This document shows positions 16,658 to 24,791 of a stretch of 64,000 nucleotides of DNA, piece after piece; position 1 is the stretch's first letter, and every line of letters starts with the position of its first letter. A program made the position numbers and the translations under genes. Below the pieces are notes generated by a model that worked only from the letters and a program-made list of their open reading frames with translations, was not told where the DNA came from and did not search any database. The DNA comes from Kitasatospora mediocidica KCTC 9733. GTDB lineage: Bacteria; Actinomycetota; Actinomycetes; Streptomycetales; Streptomycetaceae. Where the stretch lies: contig NZ_JQLN01000001.1 in the NCBI RefSeq assembly GCF_000744225.1, positions 558,001-622,000 on the forward strand. The letters run 5' to 3'.

Positions 16658-17391
16658 GCGCTCTCTCCCGTACGGTCGACGGTCGTTCGGTCAACGGTCA
16701 CGGTGGCGACGCTCGGTTCGGCGCCGTCGGCGCGGTGCGCCCAGCCGGCCTTGAGCGGGCCGGTGGCCAGGAATACCGCCAGCACGACCGGGACGGTGGC
16801 GACCACGAGGGCAGCCCAGACCCGGCCGACCCGGTGGCCGGGGCCTGCCCGGTAGAGCCGCCACCACACGGCGACCACCACCACGGCCAGGCAGCCGGTG
16901 GAGAGGACCAGTTGGAGCGAGAGCCGGGTGTCCGTCCCGGTCCCCGCGCCGTGGAACAGGGCCAGCGGCCAGCTCGCGTACGCCAGCCAGTGCACCGCCT
17001 TCCAGCGCCGCTGCCCGATCCGCAGCCGCACCGCACTGGTCACCAGGACGGCGAGCAGCAGGTCGAACGCCAGCGTTCCCAGGCCCAGCCAGAGCGGGCG
17101 GTAGGAGGAGGCGAACGGCACGAACGCGTCCAGCCAGGTCAGGTGCACGAAGGTGTCGGCGATCGCGGTGACGATGTGCAGCGCGAGGAAGACGAGCGTG
17201 AGGATCGCGAGGTTGCGGTGCAGGGTGCCGATCTCGAAGCGGGCGATCCGCTTGGGCGTGTACTGGCCACCCGCGACTATGCCCAGCATGACGGTGGCGG
17301 TGAGCAGCAGCAGGGCGACGGTGCCGCCGGCACGGGTGGCGTACCAGAGGGGGCTGGGGCCGGCCGCGGCGAGCTGGACGGTACCGATCAT
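16654..17391 (-). CDS. Ferric-reductase-like membrane protein
   Basis: 245 residues with six membrane segments and the ferric reductase-like domain pattern. Helix histidines occur in FEIGTLHRNLAILTLVFLAL, LALHIVTAIADTF, WKAVHWLAYASWPLALFHGA; these could bind two b hemes. It starts at ATG 17391, overlapping the apbE stop, and its stop overlaps the next gene, so it is translationally coupled on both sides. It probably passes electrons across the membrane from the cytosolic NuoF-like protein and ferredoxin. Confidence 0.85.
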   Translation of the reverse strand: MIGTVQLAAAGPSPLWYATRAGGTVALLLLTATVMLGIVAGGQYTPKRIARFEIGTLHRNLAILTLVFLALHIVTAIADTFVHLTWLDAFVPFASSYRPLWLGLGTLAFDLLLAVLVTSAVRLRIGQRRWKAVHWLAYASWPLALFHGAGTGTDTRLSLQLVLSTGCLAVVVVAVWWRLYRAGPGHRVGRVWAALVVATVPVVLAVFLATGPLKAGWAHRADGAEPSVATVTVDRTTVDRTGESA

Positions 17392-18350
17392 CGGGGGCCT
17401 CCCTCAGGGCGGTGGGGGCTCGGCAGGTCGGCGGGCCAGCCGCCCAGCCGGGCCACGGACCCGTCCACGCGCACCAGCCGCGCCGGCAGACCGGTTTCGC
17501 GCAGCCAGTCGAGCGCCCGCTCACCGCGGACGATCGCGGCGGTGCTGGCCGTGTTGGCGTCCACGCAGGTCGCGGCGGCGACGCTGACGGTTCGCCAGAA
17601 CGGCGCGGCGACGTCTCCGGTGGCGGGGTCGACGATGTGGTGGAGCCTGCGGTCGGCGCGCTGCCAGGTCCGCACGGTGGTGCCGGAGGTGGCCAGGCCG
17701 CCACTGCGAACGGCCACCACCGGGTCGGACTCGCAGGAGGGCGCCGCGTGGTCGTCGGCGATCGCTATCTGCCAGCCTTCGGCCGGCGCGGGGCCGGCGG
17801 TGGACAGGTCGCCGCCCAGGCACACCAGCACCCCGCACCCCGCGGCATCCGCGGCACGCCCTGCCGCCCGGTCCGCAGCCAGCGCCTTGGCTGTTGCGCC
17901 CAGGTCGAGCGCCGCCCCGGGTGGCAGTCGCAGGCGTCGGCGCTCGGGGTGCCACTCGACGGTGCGCCAGCCGGACGGGCGCACCGGCGCGACCGGGCGG
18001 ACGTCCTCTGGCCGCAGCGAGGCGAAGGTCCGGTCGTAGCCGAGTGACACGAGCGACGGTCCGACCGTCGGGTCGACCGCGCCGCCGGTGAGTTCGGCGG
18101 CGCGCAGCGCGGTGGTGATCGCCTGCGCAAAGAGCGGCCCGACCGTGACCGGGTGCCCGGAGGCGGCGTTGACCTGGGACAGCTCCGAGTCCGGGCGGAA
18201 CCGGCTGCAGGCCAGGTCGATCGCGGCGAGCTCTTCCTCCAGGACCTGCCGGGCCGCCTGGATCCGGGTGGGATCGGCGACCAGCAGCACCGCGGTGGTG
18301 CCGAGCGCTGTGAACCGGGTGACGCCGGGGCCGGCCGTCGTGGCGCTCAT
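17388..18350 (-). CDS. apbE: ApbE-type FAD:protein FMN transferase
   Basis: 320 residues from ATG 18350 (ATGA overlap with the upstream stop). It has the ApbE pattern: FRPDSELSQVNAASG, GGAVDPTVGPSLVSLGYDR, ALDLGATAKALAADRAA and LVCLGGDLSTAGPAPAEGW, with HHIVDPATGDVAAPFW and DANTASTAAIVRG near the C-terminus. ApbE couples FMN to a Thr/Ser in an S/TGA(T/S)-type motif of exported or membrane proteins. No classical FMN_bind domain is encoded in this operon, so its substrate is unclear. The sequence lacks an obvious lipoprotein signal. Confidence 0.93.
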   Translation of the reverse strand: MSATTAGPGVTRFTALGTTAVLLVADPTRIQAARQVLEEELAAIDLACSRFRPDSELSQVNAASGHPVTVGPLFAQAITTALRAAELTGGAVDPTVGPSLVSLGYDRTFASLRPEDVRPVAPVRPSGWRTVEWHPERRRLRLPPGAALDLGATAKALAADRAAGRAADAAGCGVLVCLGGDLSTAGPAPAEGWQIAIADDHAAPSCESDPVVAVRSGGLATSGTTVRTWQRADRRLHHIVDPATGDVAAPFWRTVSVAAATCVDANTASTAAIVRGERALDWLRETGLPARLVRVDGSVARLGGWPADLPSPHRPEGGPR

Positions 18351-18826
18351 GATGCACCGGACTTGGTGGGCGGCGGCTGGGGAGGCTGGACGACCGGCGC
18401 GGGCGGCTGAGCCGGGGGCTGCAATGCGGGCGGCTGCGGAGCAGGCGCCTGCCGAGTCGGCGCGGGAGCCGGCTGCGGCGCCCGGCTGGTGGGGATGCTC
18501 GATTGCGTGCGCGCCGGCGTCGGTGCCTGCGGGCGGGCGGGGGCGGGTGAGGTGGACGGTTCGGTGGGCGCCGGGGCGGTCGTCGGCGCCATGGACGGCG
18601 TGCTGGGCGCGGCACTGGCCGGGTCGGCTCCCGTCGAGGGGGAAGCGGCACGCGGTGCCGGGCCGACGGCCGCGCCGGGCAGCGACTGGGCGTACCCGGC
18701 GCCCATCACCACGGAGCCGGCGACTGCGCCGACGGCCACCGCGACGGTGGTCAGCCTGACCCGACGGAGTCCCCGGTCCCGTCGCCGGACCGTCCGCCCG
18801 CCCGGGACTCGCTCTGGGTGGGGCAT
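18347..18826 (-). CDS. Pro-rich single-pass membrane protein
   Basis: 159 residues from ATG 18826, with GGAGGAG upstream. A basic N-terminus and membrane segment (TTVAVAVGAVAGSVVMGAGY) are followed by about 110 residues of Pro/Ala/Ser/Thr-rich repeats ending in QPPQPPPTKSGAS. It is the first gene of the operon, coupled to apbE. In related clusters this place is often held by an FMN_bind protein; here I see no FMN_bind domain or clear flavinylation motif. It may be a surface spacer or a replaced partner. Confidence 0.65.
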   Translation of the reverse strand: MPHPERVPGGRTVRRRDRGLRRVRLTTVAVAVGAVAGSVVMGAGYAQSLPGAAVGPAPRAASPSTGADPASAAPSTPSMAPTTAPAPTEPSTSPAPARPQAPTPARTQSSIPTSRAPQPAPAPTRQAPAPQPPALQPPAQPPAPVVQPPQPPPTKSGAS

Positions 18827-19040
18827 CGTGGTGCTCCTCCTGCTCGGGTGTCCCGGGCGCGCCCCACACCTTCGCGGTGAGACAGACCCAGCAGACGCAC
18901 CTGCCGCACGTCTGGCTTCCAGCCTCCGGGACGAGCGGTCGGGATACCGTTCAGAAAACCTTCGCAACCCGTTAAGCCGTCGAGAATCATGCTGAGAACC
19001 GGCAGACACGAGGGAATGCCCAGGGCGCCACCGACCGCTC

Positions 19041-20426
19041 TCAGTCGGCGGCCGGCAGTCCAGCTCTGGGCCCCTGGTCGCGGCCGCGGCGAGCACGCGG
19101 AAGCTCCAGCACGACGGTCAGTCCCCCTCCATCGGTGTCCTCCAGGCGGGCGGTGCCGCCGTTGGCGGTGATCAGCCGGTGCACGATGGCCAGGCCGAGG
19201 CCGGTGCCGCCCGCCTCCGGGTTGCCGAACCGGCGAAACGCGGACGCCCGAGCGCGAACACTCATCCCGGGGCCGTCGTCGACCACCCGCAGCTCCACCG
19301 TTCCGCGATCCGCTGTGCCCTCCATACGCACGCGGCCCCCGACCGGGACCGCGTCCAGCGCGTTGGCCAGCAGGTTGTCGAGTACCTGCTCCAGGTCTCC
19401 GGACCCCAGATGGGCACTGAGCCCGTCCGGACAGTGTCCGGTGAGAGCGACCCGGCACTCACTCGCCACCGGCTCCCAGGCCGCGATGCGCTCCGTCACC
19501 ACCCGGTCCACCCGCACGGTGACCGGCCGAGGGACCGTGCTCTCGGCCCTGGCCACCGCGAGCAGCCCGTCCACCAACCGCGACAGCCGGGCGATCTCCT
19601 CTTGTGCACCCACCAGGTCGCTGGCCGTCTCCTCGTCGGAGTCGGCAACGAGCACGTCGAGGCGCAGTCTCAACGCCGCCAGTGGGGTGCGGAGCTGATG
19701 GGAGACGTCGGCGATCACCGTCCGGTGCCCGTGGACGAGGACCTCGTTGCGCCCCGCCATCGTGTTGAAGGTCGCCGCGAGCCTGCGGACCTCCTGCGGC
19801 CCGTTCCCGGTCGGCGCGCGCACCTCCAGCGCGCCCTCGCCCAGTCGCTGGGCGGCCTTGTCCACCTCGCTCAGCGGATGGCCCACCCAGCGCGCGAGCC
19901 GGACCGAGAGCAGTGTGCCCGTGAGCAGTCCGGCAACACCGATGGCAGCGAGCCAACCCCACACCACCGCGATCCGGTCGTTCAAGGGATCGACCGACCT
20001 CACCAGTACTGCCACGCCGACGGCGTCTTCGCTGTCCCCGATCGGCACCGCCACCTTCAGCCGGTCGTCGGCCTGCGTCACGACCGTCTGCGGATGCGCC
20101 AGGACGACGGCCACCATCGCGGGGACGGTGCCGCCGGTGGCCGTGGTGCACGAGGTGCGCGCGATTTCCTGCCCGGTAGTGCCGTAGGCCGCGGCGCAGC
20201 CGCCGTCCGCCTGTGTTCGTGCCAGGACCTGCAGCATCTCGGTGTCGGGCTTGTGGTCGGAGAGGGTCTCCTCCGCGGCGGAGGCCACAGCGCGGGCACT
20301 CGCCTCGGTGGCGCTGCGGAAGGAGGTCTTCTCCCGTTCCGTCAACAGCACCCCGAGCGGAACCACCGCCAACACCAGCAGCACGGTGACCAGGGCCAGC
20401 ACGGTCAGGGCGATCCGGCGGGTCAT
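19041..20426 (-). CDS. Sensor histidine kinase, OmpR-partner type
   Basis: 461 residues: N-terminal helix (ALTVLALVTVLLVLAVVPLG), extracytoplasmic sensor of about 110 residues with two Cys (GGCAAAYG, ARTSCTTA), second helix near 153-175, HAMP, dimerisation helix with phosphorylated His (DVSHQLRTPLAALRLRLD), and ATPase domain with N box DNLLANALDAV, VDDGPGM and GGTGLGLAIVHRL. It lies 6 nt after its response regulator. The stimulus is unknown; the neighbouring electron-transfer operon is a plausible target. Confidence 0.93.
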   Translation of the reverse strand: MTRRIALTVLALVTVLLVLAVVPLGVLLTEREKTSFRSATEASARAVASAAEETLSDHKPDTEMLQVLARTQADGGCAAAYGTTGQEIARTSCTTATGGTVPAMVAVVLAHPQTVVTQADDRLKVAVPIGDSEDAVGVAVLVRSVDPLNDRIAVVWGWLAAIGVAGLLTGTLLSVRLARWVGHPLSEVDKAAQRLGEGALEVRAPTGNGPQEVRRLAATFNTMAGRNEVLVHGHRTVIADVSHQLRTPLAALRLRLDVLVADSDEETASDLVGAQEEIARLSRLVDGLLAVARAESTVPRPVTVRVDRVVTERIAAWEPVASECRVALTGHCPDGLSAHLGSGDLEQVLDNLLANALDAVPVGGRVRMEGTADRGTVELRVVDDGPGMSVRARASAFRRFGNPEAGGTGLGLAIVHRLITANGGTARLEDTDGGGLTVVLELPRARRGRDQGPRAGLPAAD

Positions 20427-20432
20427 CGCCGC

Positions 20433-21119
20433 TCAGCCCGGATCGCCGAGACGGAAGCCCCGGCCGTAGACCGTCTCCACCAGCCCCGGCACACCGAGCT
20501 TGCGACGCAGCGCCGTCATGTGGACGTCCAAAACCTTGGACGGGCCGTACCAGTGCGCGTCCCAGGCCCGCTCCAGGATCTCCTGGCGCGTCACCACCCG
20601 GCCCGGGTCCACGCTCAGGCATTCCAGGATGTCGAACTCCTTGGGCGTCAGCACGATCTCGCTCCCGTCGACGGTCACCTTGCGGGTGCGCGAGTCCACG
20701 GCCAGCGGCCCGTGCCGCAGCAGTTCCGGTTCGGCCGGGCGGGTGCGGCGCAGCACCGCCCGGATCCGTGCCAGCAGCTCCGCCAGCCCGAAGGGCTTGA
20801 CCAGGTAGTCGTCGGCCCCTTCGTCCAGGGCGGACACTCGATCGCCCTCCTCGCCACGCGCGGTCACCACGATGATCGCCGCGTCGTATCTCCGGCGCAG
20901 CAGGCGGCAGACCTCGACGCCGTCCACATCGGGCAGGCCCAGGTCGAGCAGAACCACATCGGGCTCCGGCCCGGCTACCAGGGCCGCGCGACCGGTGTCG
21001 ACGCTGTGCACCGCGTAGCCGGCGCGGTCCAGGCCGCGCACCAGCGACCGTGCGATCCCCGGGTCGTCCTCGACCACCAGCACCCGCAAGGCTTCGGCGT
21101 CCACGTTCATCTCCTGCAT
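20433..21119 (-). CDS. OmpR/PhoB-family response regulator
   Basis: 228 residues if ATG 21119 is used (225 from ATG 21110, whose AGGAG would be too close). The receiver domain has VVEDDPG, phosphoacceptor Asp in VVLLDLGLPDVDG, IIVVTARGE and the Lys of DDYLVKPFGLAEL. The C-terminal winged helix has LTPKEFDILECLSVDPGRVV, TRQEILERAWDAHWYG and LDVHMTALRRKLGVPGLVET. It is cotranscribed with the kinase ending at 19041. Confidence 0.93.
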   Translation of the reverse strand: MQEMNVDAEALRVLVVEDDPGIARSLVRGLDRAGYAVHSVDTGRAALVAGPEPDVVLLDLGLPDVDGVEVCRLLRRRYDAAIIVVTARGEEGDRVSALDEGADDYLVKPFGLAELLARIRAVLRRTRPAEPELLRHGPLAVDSRTRKVTVDGSEIVLTPKEFDILECLSVDPGRVVTRQEILERAWDAHWYGPSKVLDVHMTALRRKLGVPGLVETVYGRGFRLGDPG

Positions 21120-21202
21120 GGACCCAGCGTAGGCGGGCCGTGTGATCCAGGGCGCCCCGACCGGGCACCGCAAGAGACCGGCAACGACGCGCCCCAGGGT
21201 TT

Positions 21203-21283
21203 CTAGCGCCGCCGGACCGCGAGGACCTCGTCACCTTGCTCGGGCAGCATGGCGGCGACCCAAACTGCGGTCGCGCTCGTCAC
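21203..21283 (-). CDS. Possible 26-residue ORF overlapping a small gene
   Basis: GTG 21283 overlaps the TGA of the 52-residue gene (GTGA) and opens 26 codons (TSATAVWVAAMLPEQGDEVL) to TAG at 21203. The overlap arrangement is typical of coupled genes, but the length makes this very uncertain. Confidence 0.2.
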   Translation of the reverse strand: MTSATAVWVAAMLPEQGDEVLAVRRR

Positions 21284-21438
21284 ACCTGGACCTCCTCGCT
21301 GCCGAGTTCTGCCAGCAGACCGCGGGTGCGGGCCTGGATATCGTCGCGGATCGGGCGGACCGCCTCGACTCCTTGCCCGGCCGGGTCCAGTGCCGCCGCG
21401 AGCAGCGCTCCCAGGTCGGCCATGTCAACATCGCTCAT
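21280..21438 (-). CDS. Small protein downstream of the YihY-family gene
   Basis: 52 residues from ATG 21438, with AGGGGAC as ribosome binding site. It starts MSDVDMADLGALLA like the gene at 2425 but then differs (DPAGQGVEAVRPIRDDIQAR), with an acidic C-terminal helix. It is 123 nt after the YihY-family stop and on the same strand. The shared leader lies within the 229-bp repeat. No function was recognised. Confidence 0.5.
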   Translation of the reverse strand: MSDVDMADLGALLAAALDPAGQGVEAVRPIRDDIQARTRGLLAELGSEEVQV

Positions 21439-21625
21439 CACGTGTCCCCTTCGCTCCGTCCCCGAACCCGTCCCCCGTCCCCGGCCCTGATCCCCGGCCC
21501 TGAGCACCTCGCGGGTCGCCTTCCCCAGGTCGCCCGCTCCAACCGCTCCCCGGGGATCACCTCACGGCTCCTCGGGTTCTCCGGGCACGGCCTGGTGGAA
21601 GTCGACCGTGACCTCCTCGCTGGCC
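21397..21625 (+). repeat. 229-bp direct repeat, copy B
   Basis: Matches 2384-2612 at about 99 percent in the same orientation. It contains the last 21 codons of the complete YihY-family gene, the intergenic region and the first codons of the 52-residue gene. Because the full gene is here, this is probably the source copy. Recombination between the copies would delete or excise about 19 kb. Confidence 0.9.
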
Positions 21626-22566
21626 CGGTAGGCGGCGGCGGTGGCGTAGGAGGTGTAGGCCAGGCGGTCCGCCCGGGTCAGCGGCGCGTCCTCGGCGAAG
21701 GGAGCCGCGATGTTGCGCGGCCACAGGCGGCGGGTGCGCACCGTCGCGCTCTCCGCGCAGACGATCAGGGTGAGGGCGCCGAGGTAGATCCACGCCATCA
21801 GGCCCAGCACGATGCCGAAGAGGCCGTAGGTGGCCGTCGCGCCCCGCAGTTGGTGCCCGATGTAGTAGGTACTCACCCCCAGCAGCACCTGCCAGACGGA
21901 CGCCGCCGCCAACGCCTCCGGCCACAGGCGGCGGACCCGGAGATGACGGTCGGTCAGAACCTTGAAGCTGATCAGCAACAGGCCCGTGTCGACCGCGATC
22001 GACAGCGGGACGGCGGCGGCCCGGACGGACCATTCCAGCGAGGCCCCCCGGGCGTGCGCGGTGGCGGCGAGGGCGGCCAGCCCGCTGGAGACGAGGACGG
22101 CGCTGGCGAGAGCGGCCAGCAGGAGCAGGCCGCGAAGCCGGCCGACCAGCGCGCTGGGCCGGAGATGCTGGGGGACGGCCCAGATCGTGTTGAAGGCGTT
22201 CTGCATCGCCTGCGCCACTCCCAGCGCGCCGTAGAGACTGCCGCCGATGCCGACCGCCAGGGCGAACCCGTTGCCCTGGAAGGAGTGGATGTTGTGCCCG
22301 ATCTGGTCACCGATCACCGGGAACTGACTGAGCGCGGAGTGCAGCACCTGCTGTTGCAGCTGGGTGTCACCGTGCAGCGCGAAGCCCAGCGCCGTGACCA
22401 GGAGCAGCAGCATCGGGAAGAGCGAAAGGAAGCCGTAGTAGGTGATCAGGGCTGCCATGTAGCCGCCCTGATCGTCGAGGAACTTGTAGACGACGGCAAC
22501 GGCGAGGCCCACCCGGCTGTGCTGTCGTTGGTACCGGTCGAGTCTGCCGAGCAGGCTGAGGGTCAT
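21562..22566 (-). CDS. YihY/BrkB-family inner membrane protein
   Basis: 334 residues from ATG 22566. About six membrane segments match the YihY (UPF0761) family: AALITYYGFLSLFPMLLLLV near the start, LAVGIGGSLYGALGVAQAMQ with NAFNTIW, LLLLAALASAVLVSSGLAAL, and YGLFGIVLGLMAWIYLGAL near the end. The family was once called ribonuclease BN or virulence factor BrkB; its members are now treated as membrane proteins of unsettled role. The last 21 codons are duplicated at 2549-2612. Confidence 0.9.
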   Translation of the reverse strand: MTLSLLGRLDRYQRQHSRVGLAVAVVYKFLDDQGGYMAALITYYGFLSLFPMLLLLVTALGFALHGDTQLQQQVLHSALSQFPVIGDQIGHNIHSFQGNGFALAVGIGGSLYGALGVAQAMQNAFNTIWAVPQHLRPSALVGRLRGLLLLAALASAVLVSSGLAALAATAHARGASLEWSVRAAAVPLSIAVDTGLLLISFKVLTDRHLRVRRLWPEALAAASVWQVLLGVSTYYIGHQLRGATATYGLFGIVLGLMAWIYLGALTLIVCAESATVRTRRLWPRNIAAPFAEDAPLTRADRLAYTSYATAAAYRASEEVTVDFHQAVPGEPEEP

Positions 22567-22742
22567 GGGTTGCCGCGTCCTGGGGATGAGTGCCGAAAAC
22601 CGCTGGATGTCCACCTCACCTGTCCGCTCCGCTCACGGGCAAACCGGCCCGCCCCTCGAGCGCCGCGCCCGAGTGCTCCCCCGCTTCCGGGGCCGCCGAC
22701 TCGACGGCTACCTCGCGAAGACGGAGAGCGGGACCACGCAGT

Positions 22743-23414
22743 TCACCGAACGCCTGGAGGCGGTGTGACCAGCCCCATCTCATAGGCGGTGATGACGAGT
22801 TGAACCCGGTCCCGGGCGCCGAGTTTGGTGAACAGCCGTGACACGTGTGACTTGGCGGTGGCCACCGTGATGAAGAGATCCTCCGCGATCTCGGTGTTCG
22901 ACCGGCCGCGTCCGACCAGGGTAAGCACTTCGCGTTCCCGCTCGGTGATGCCCTCGACCGGCCGTGCGGAGCGCTCGGGGGCGGCTCCGGGGCGCGCGAC
23001 GAAGTCCGCGATCAGACGGCGCGTCACTCCCGGGGCGATCAGTGCGTCGCCGGCGGCGACCACGCGGATCGCCGCGAGAATGTCGTCCAGCGCCATGTCC
23101 TTGACCACGAAGCCGCTCGCGCCGGCTCGGAGTGCGCCGTAGACGTGGTCGTCCTCGTCGAAGGTGGTCAGGACGAGGACGCGGGTCGTCGCCGGACCGG
23201 CAGTGATCAGGCGAGTGGCCTCGATCCCGTCCATGCCGGGCATCCGGATGTCCATCACCACGACGTCGGGGCTGACGTCCCTGACCAGTTGGACCGCCTC
23301 GGCGCCGTTGGCGGCCTCCCCGACCACTTCCAGGTCGGGGTAATCGGCCATGATCACGCGCAGACCGGACCGTACCAGCGGCTGGTCGTCGGCGAGTACG
23401 ACCCGAACGGTCAT
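22743..23414 (-). CDS. NarL/LuxR-family response regulator
   Basis: 223 residues. Receiver: VVLADDQPLVRSGL, phosphoacceptor in VVVMDIRMPGMDGIEA, LVLTTFDEDDHVYGALRAGA, Lys in GFVVKDMALDD. LuxR helix-turn-helix: EGITEREREVLTLVGRGRSN, then TEIAEDLFITVATAKSHVSR. ATG 23414 overlaps the stop of the kinase gene (23411). It most likely controls the divergent ABC exporter genes at 24792-26563, by the usual arrangement of such pairs in streptomycetes. Confidence 0.95.
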   Translation of the reverse strand: MTVRVVLADDQPLVRSGLRVIMADYPDLEVVGEAANGAEAVQLVRDVSPDVVVMDIRMPGMDGIEATRLITAGPATTRVLVLTTFDEDDHVYGALRAGASGFVVKDMALDDILAAIRVVAAGDALIAPGVTRRLIADFVARPGAAPERSARPVEGITEREREVLTLVGRGRSNTEIAEDLFITVATAKSHVSRLFTKLGARDRVQLVITAYEMGLVTPPPGVR

Positions 23415-24583
23415 CGGCCCTCCACCGGGGCTCCCACGGGTTCGGGCAGCGGCAGCCGGGCCGCTACCCGGAAGCCGCCCTCGGGACGCGACCCGGCGCT
23501 GAGGTGGCCGTGCAGCAGACCGACCCGCTCCCGCATGCCGACGATGCCGAAGCCGTGGACCGATCCGTCCCCGGTGGAGCCGCGCCCGTCGTCGACGACC
23601 TCCACGGACAGCTCCTCGGACCCGTAGTCGATGGCCACCAGGCAGTGCCCGGTGCCCGCGTGGCGGACCACGTTGGTCAGCGCCTCCTGCACGATACGGT
23701 AGGCGGACAGGTCGATGTCGGCCGGCAGCGGACGCTGCTCCCCACGGCGACGCACGTCGACGCGGACCCCCGCGTCCGCGGTCGCCGCCGCCAGCCGTTC
23801 GATGTCCGCCAGGCCCGGCGCGGGCCCGAGCGGGTCCTGCCTCGAGGCGGCGTCCGGGTCGGCCTGACGGAGTGCCACCACCGTGCGCCGAAGACCCGAC
23901 AGGGTCTCTCGGCTGGTGGCCTCGATGGCGCGCAGTGCCTCGCGCGCCTCCGCGGGCTGCGTCTGGATGACCCGGCTGCCCACCCCGGCCTGGATCGCGA
24001 TGATGCCGATGCTGTGCGCGACCATGTCGTGCAACTCCCGGGCGATCCGCAGCCGTTCGGCGGTCACGGCCTCAGCGACCGCCTGCGAGCGCAGCGCCAC
24101 CGCGTGCTCGCGACGCTCGCGACTCAGCAGGCCGCCCGTCCACGATGCGGCCAGCGCCAGGAGGGCGATCACGGCGTTGGCGGTCAGGTTGTCCTCGTGT
24201 GCGAAACCGCCTATCACCAGGAGCTGCACAGCTGAGGACACGGCCACGGCGACGATCGAAGCCCACCGCGTGCAGGTGGCCACGATGAAGCCCAGGACGA
24301 AGTCCACCGCGAGGTACGACAGGAACTGGCCCTGATACGACACCGACAGGCTCGGATGGACGGAGCCGGGAGGGACCACCACCACGGCGACGGACCCGAA
24401 GAGCGTCAGGGCCAGCGCCAGCAGCGGCATCCGTCGCAGCACACCGACGAGCAGCACCATGGCGAGCAGGGACCCGACGGCGTGGACGGTGCCGGAGGCA
24501 CGCGGGGCGCCACACAGCAGCAGAAGCACCGTCACGGGGTACAGGAGACCCCCCGCCCAGGCCATGACCTTCGTTCGCGTCAT
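23411..24583 (-). CDS. Sensor histidine kinase of the NarL-type pair
   Basis: 390 residues from ATG 24583. Five to six N-terminal membrane segments (GGLLYPVTVLLLLCGA, LLALALTLFGSVAVVVVPPG, AVSSAVQLLVIGGFA) form the sensor. A HisKA_3 dimerisation domain follows with the phosphorylated His in RLRIARELHDMVAHSIGIIA, then an ATPase domain (QEALTNVVRHAGTGHCLVAI, VVDDGRGS, GIVGMRERVGLLHG). There is no large extracytoplasmic domain, as in kinases that sense membrane stress or antibiotics acting at the membrane. Confidence 0.93.
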   Translation of the reverse strand: MTRTKVMAWAGGLLYPVTVLLLLCGAPRASGTVHAVGSLLAMVLLVGVLRRMPLLALALTLFGSVAVVVVPPGSVHPSLSVSYQGQFLSYLAVDFVLGFIVATCTRWASIVAVAVSSAVQLLVIGGFAHEDNLTANAVIALLALAASWTGGLLSRERREHAVALRSQAVAEAVTAERLRIARELHDMVAHSIGIIAIQAGVGSRVIQTQPAEAREALRAIEATSRETLSGLRRTVVALRQADPDAASRQDPLGPAPGLADIERLAAATADAGVRVDVRRRGEQRPLPADIDLSAYRIVQEALTNVVRHAGTGHCLVAIDYGSEELSVEVVDDGRGSTGDGSVHGFGIVGMRERVGLLHGHLSAGSRPEGGFRVAARLPLPEPVGAPVEGR

Positions 24584-24791
24584 CGGCGGTGTGCACTTCC
24601 CGGAAGGGGGTTGCGACGCGAAACGCGCGCAGGCAGCGAGGTGGTCGGTGTGGCGTCCATGCCGCGACCCTAACCGGCCCCTCCCCGGGAGGCATCCGCC
24701 CGTGGACGTACGCCCACGGGCCAACCCGGCCGCGCGATTGCCGCCCACGGCCCAATGCCCGCACAGGGGACCTCCCGGCAGGGTTGCCCCC

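Noticed and set aside
22565..22768. Plus-strand frame ending in RFRGRRLDGYLAKTESGTTQ and a few more residues
   Set aside because: It has a protein-like end but no family match that I recognise and overlaps the response regulator gene; at best a short relic, too weak to list.
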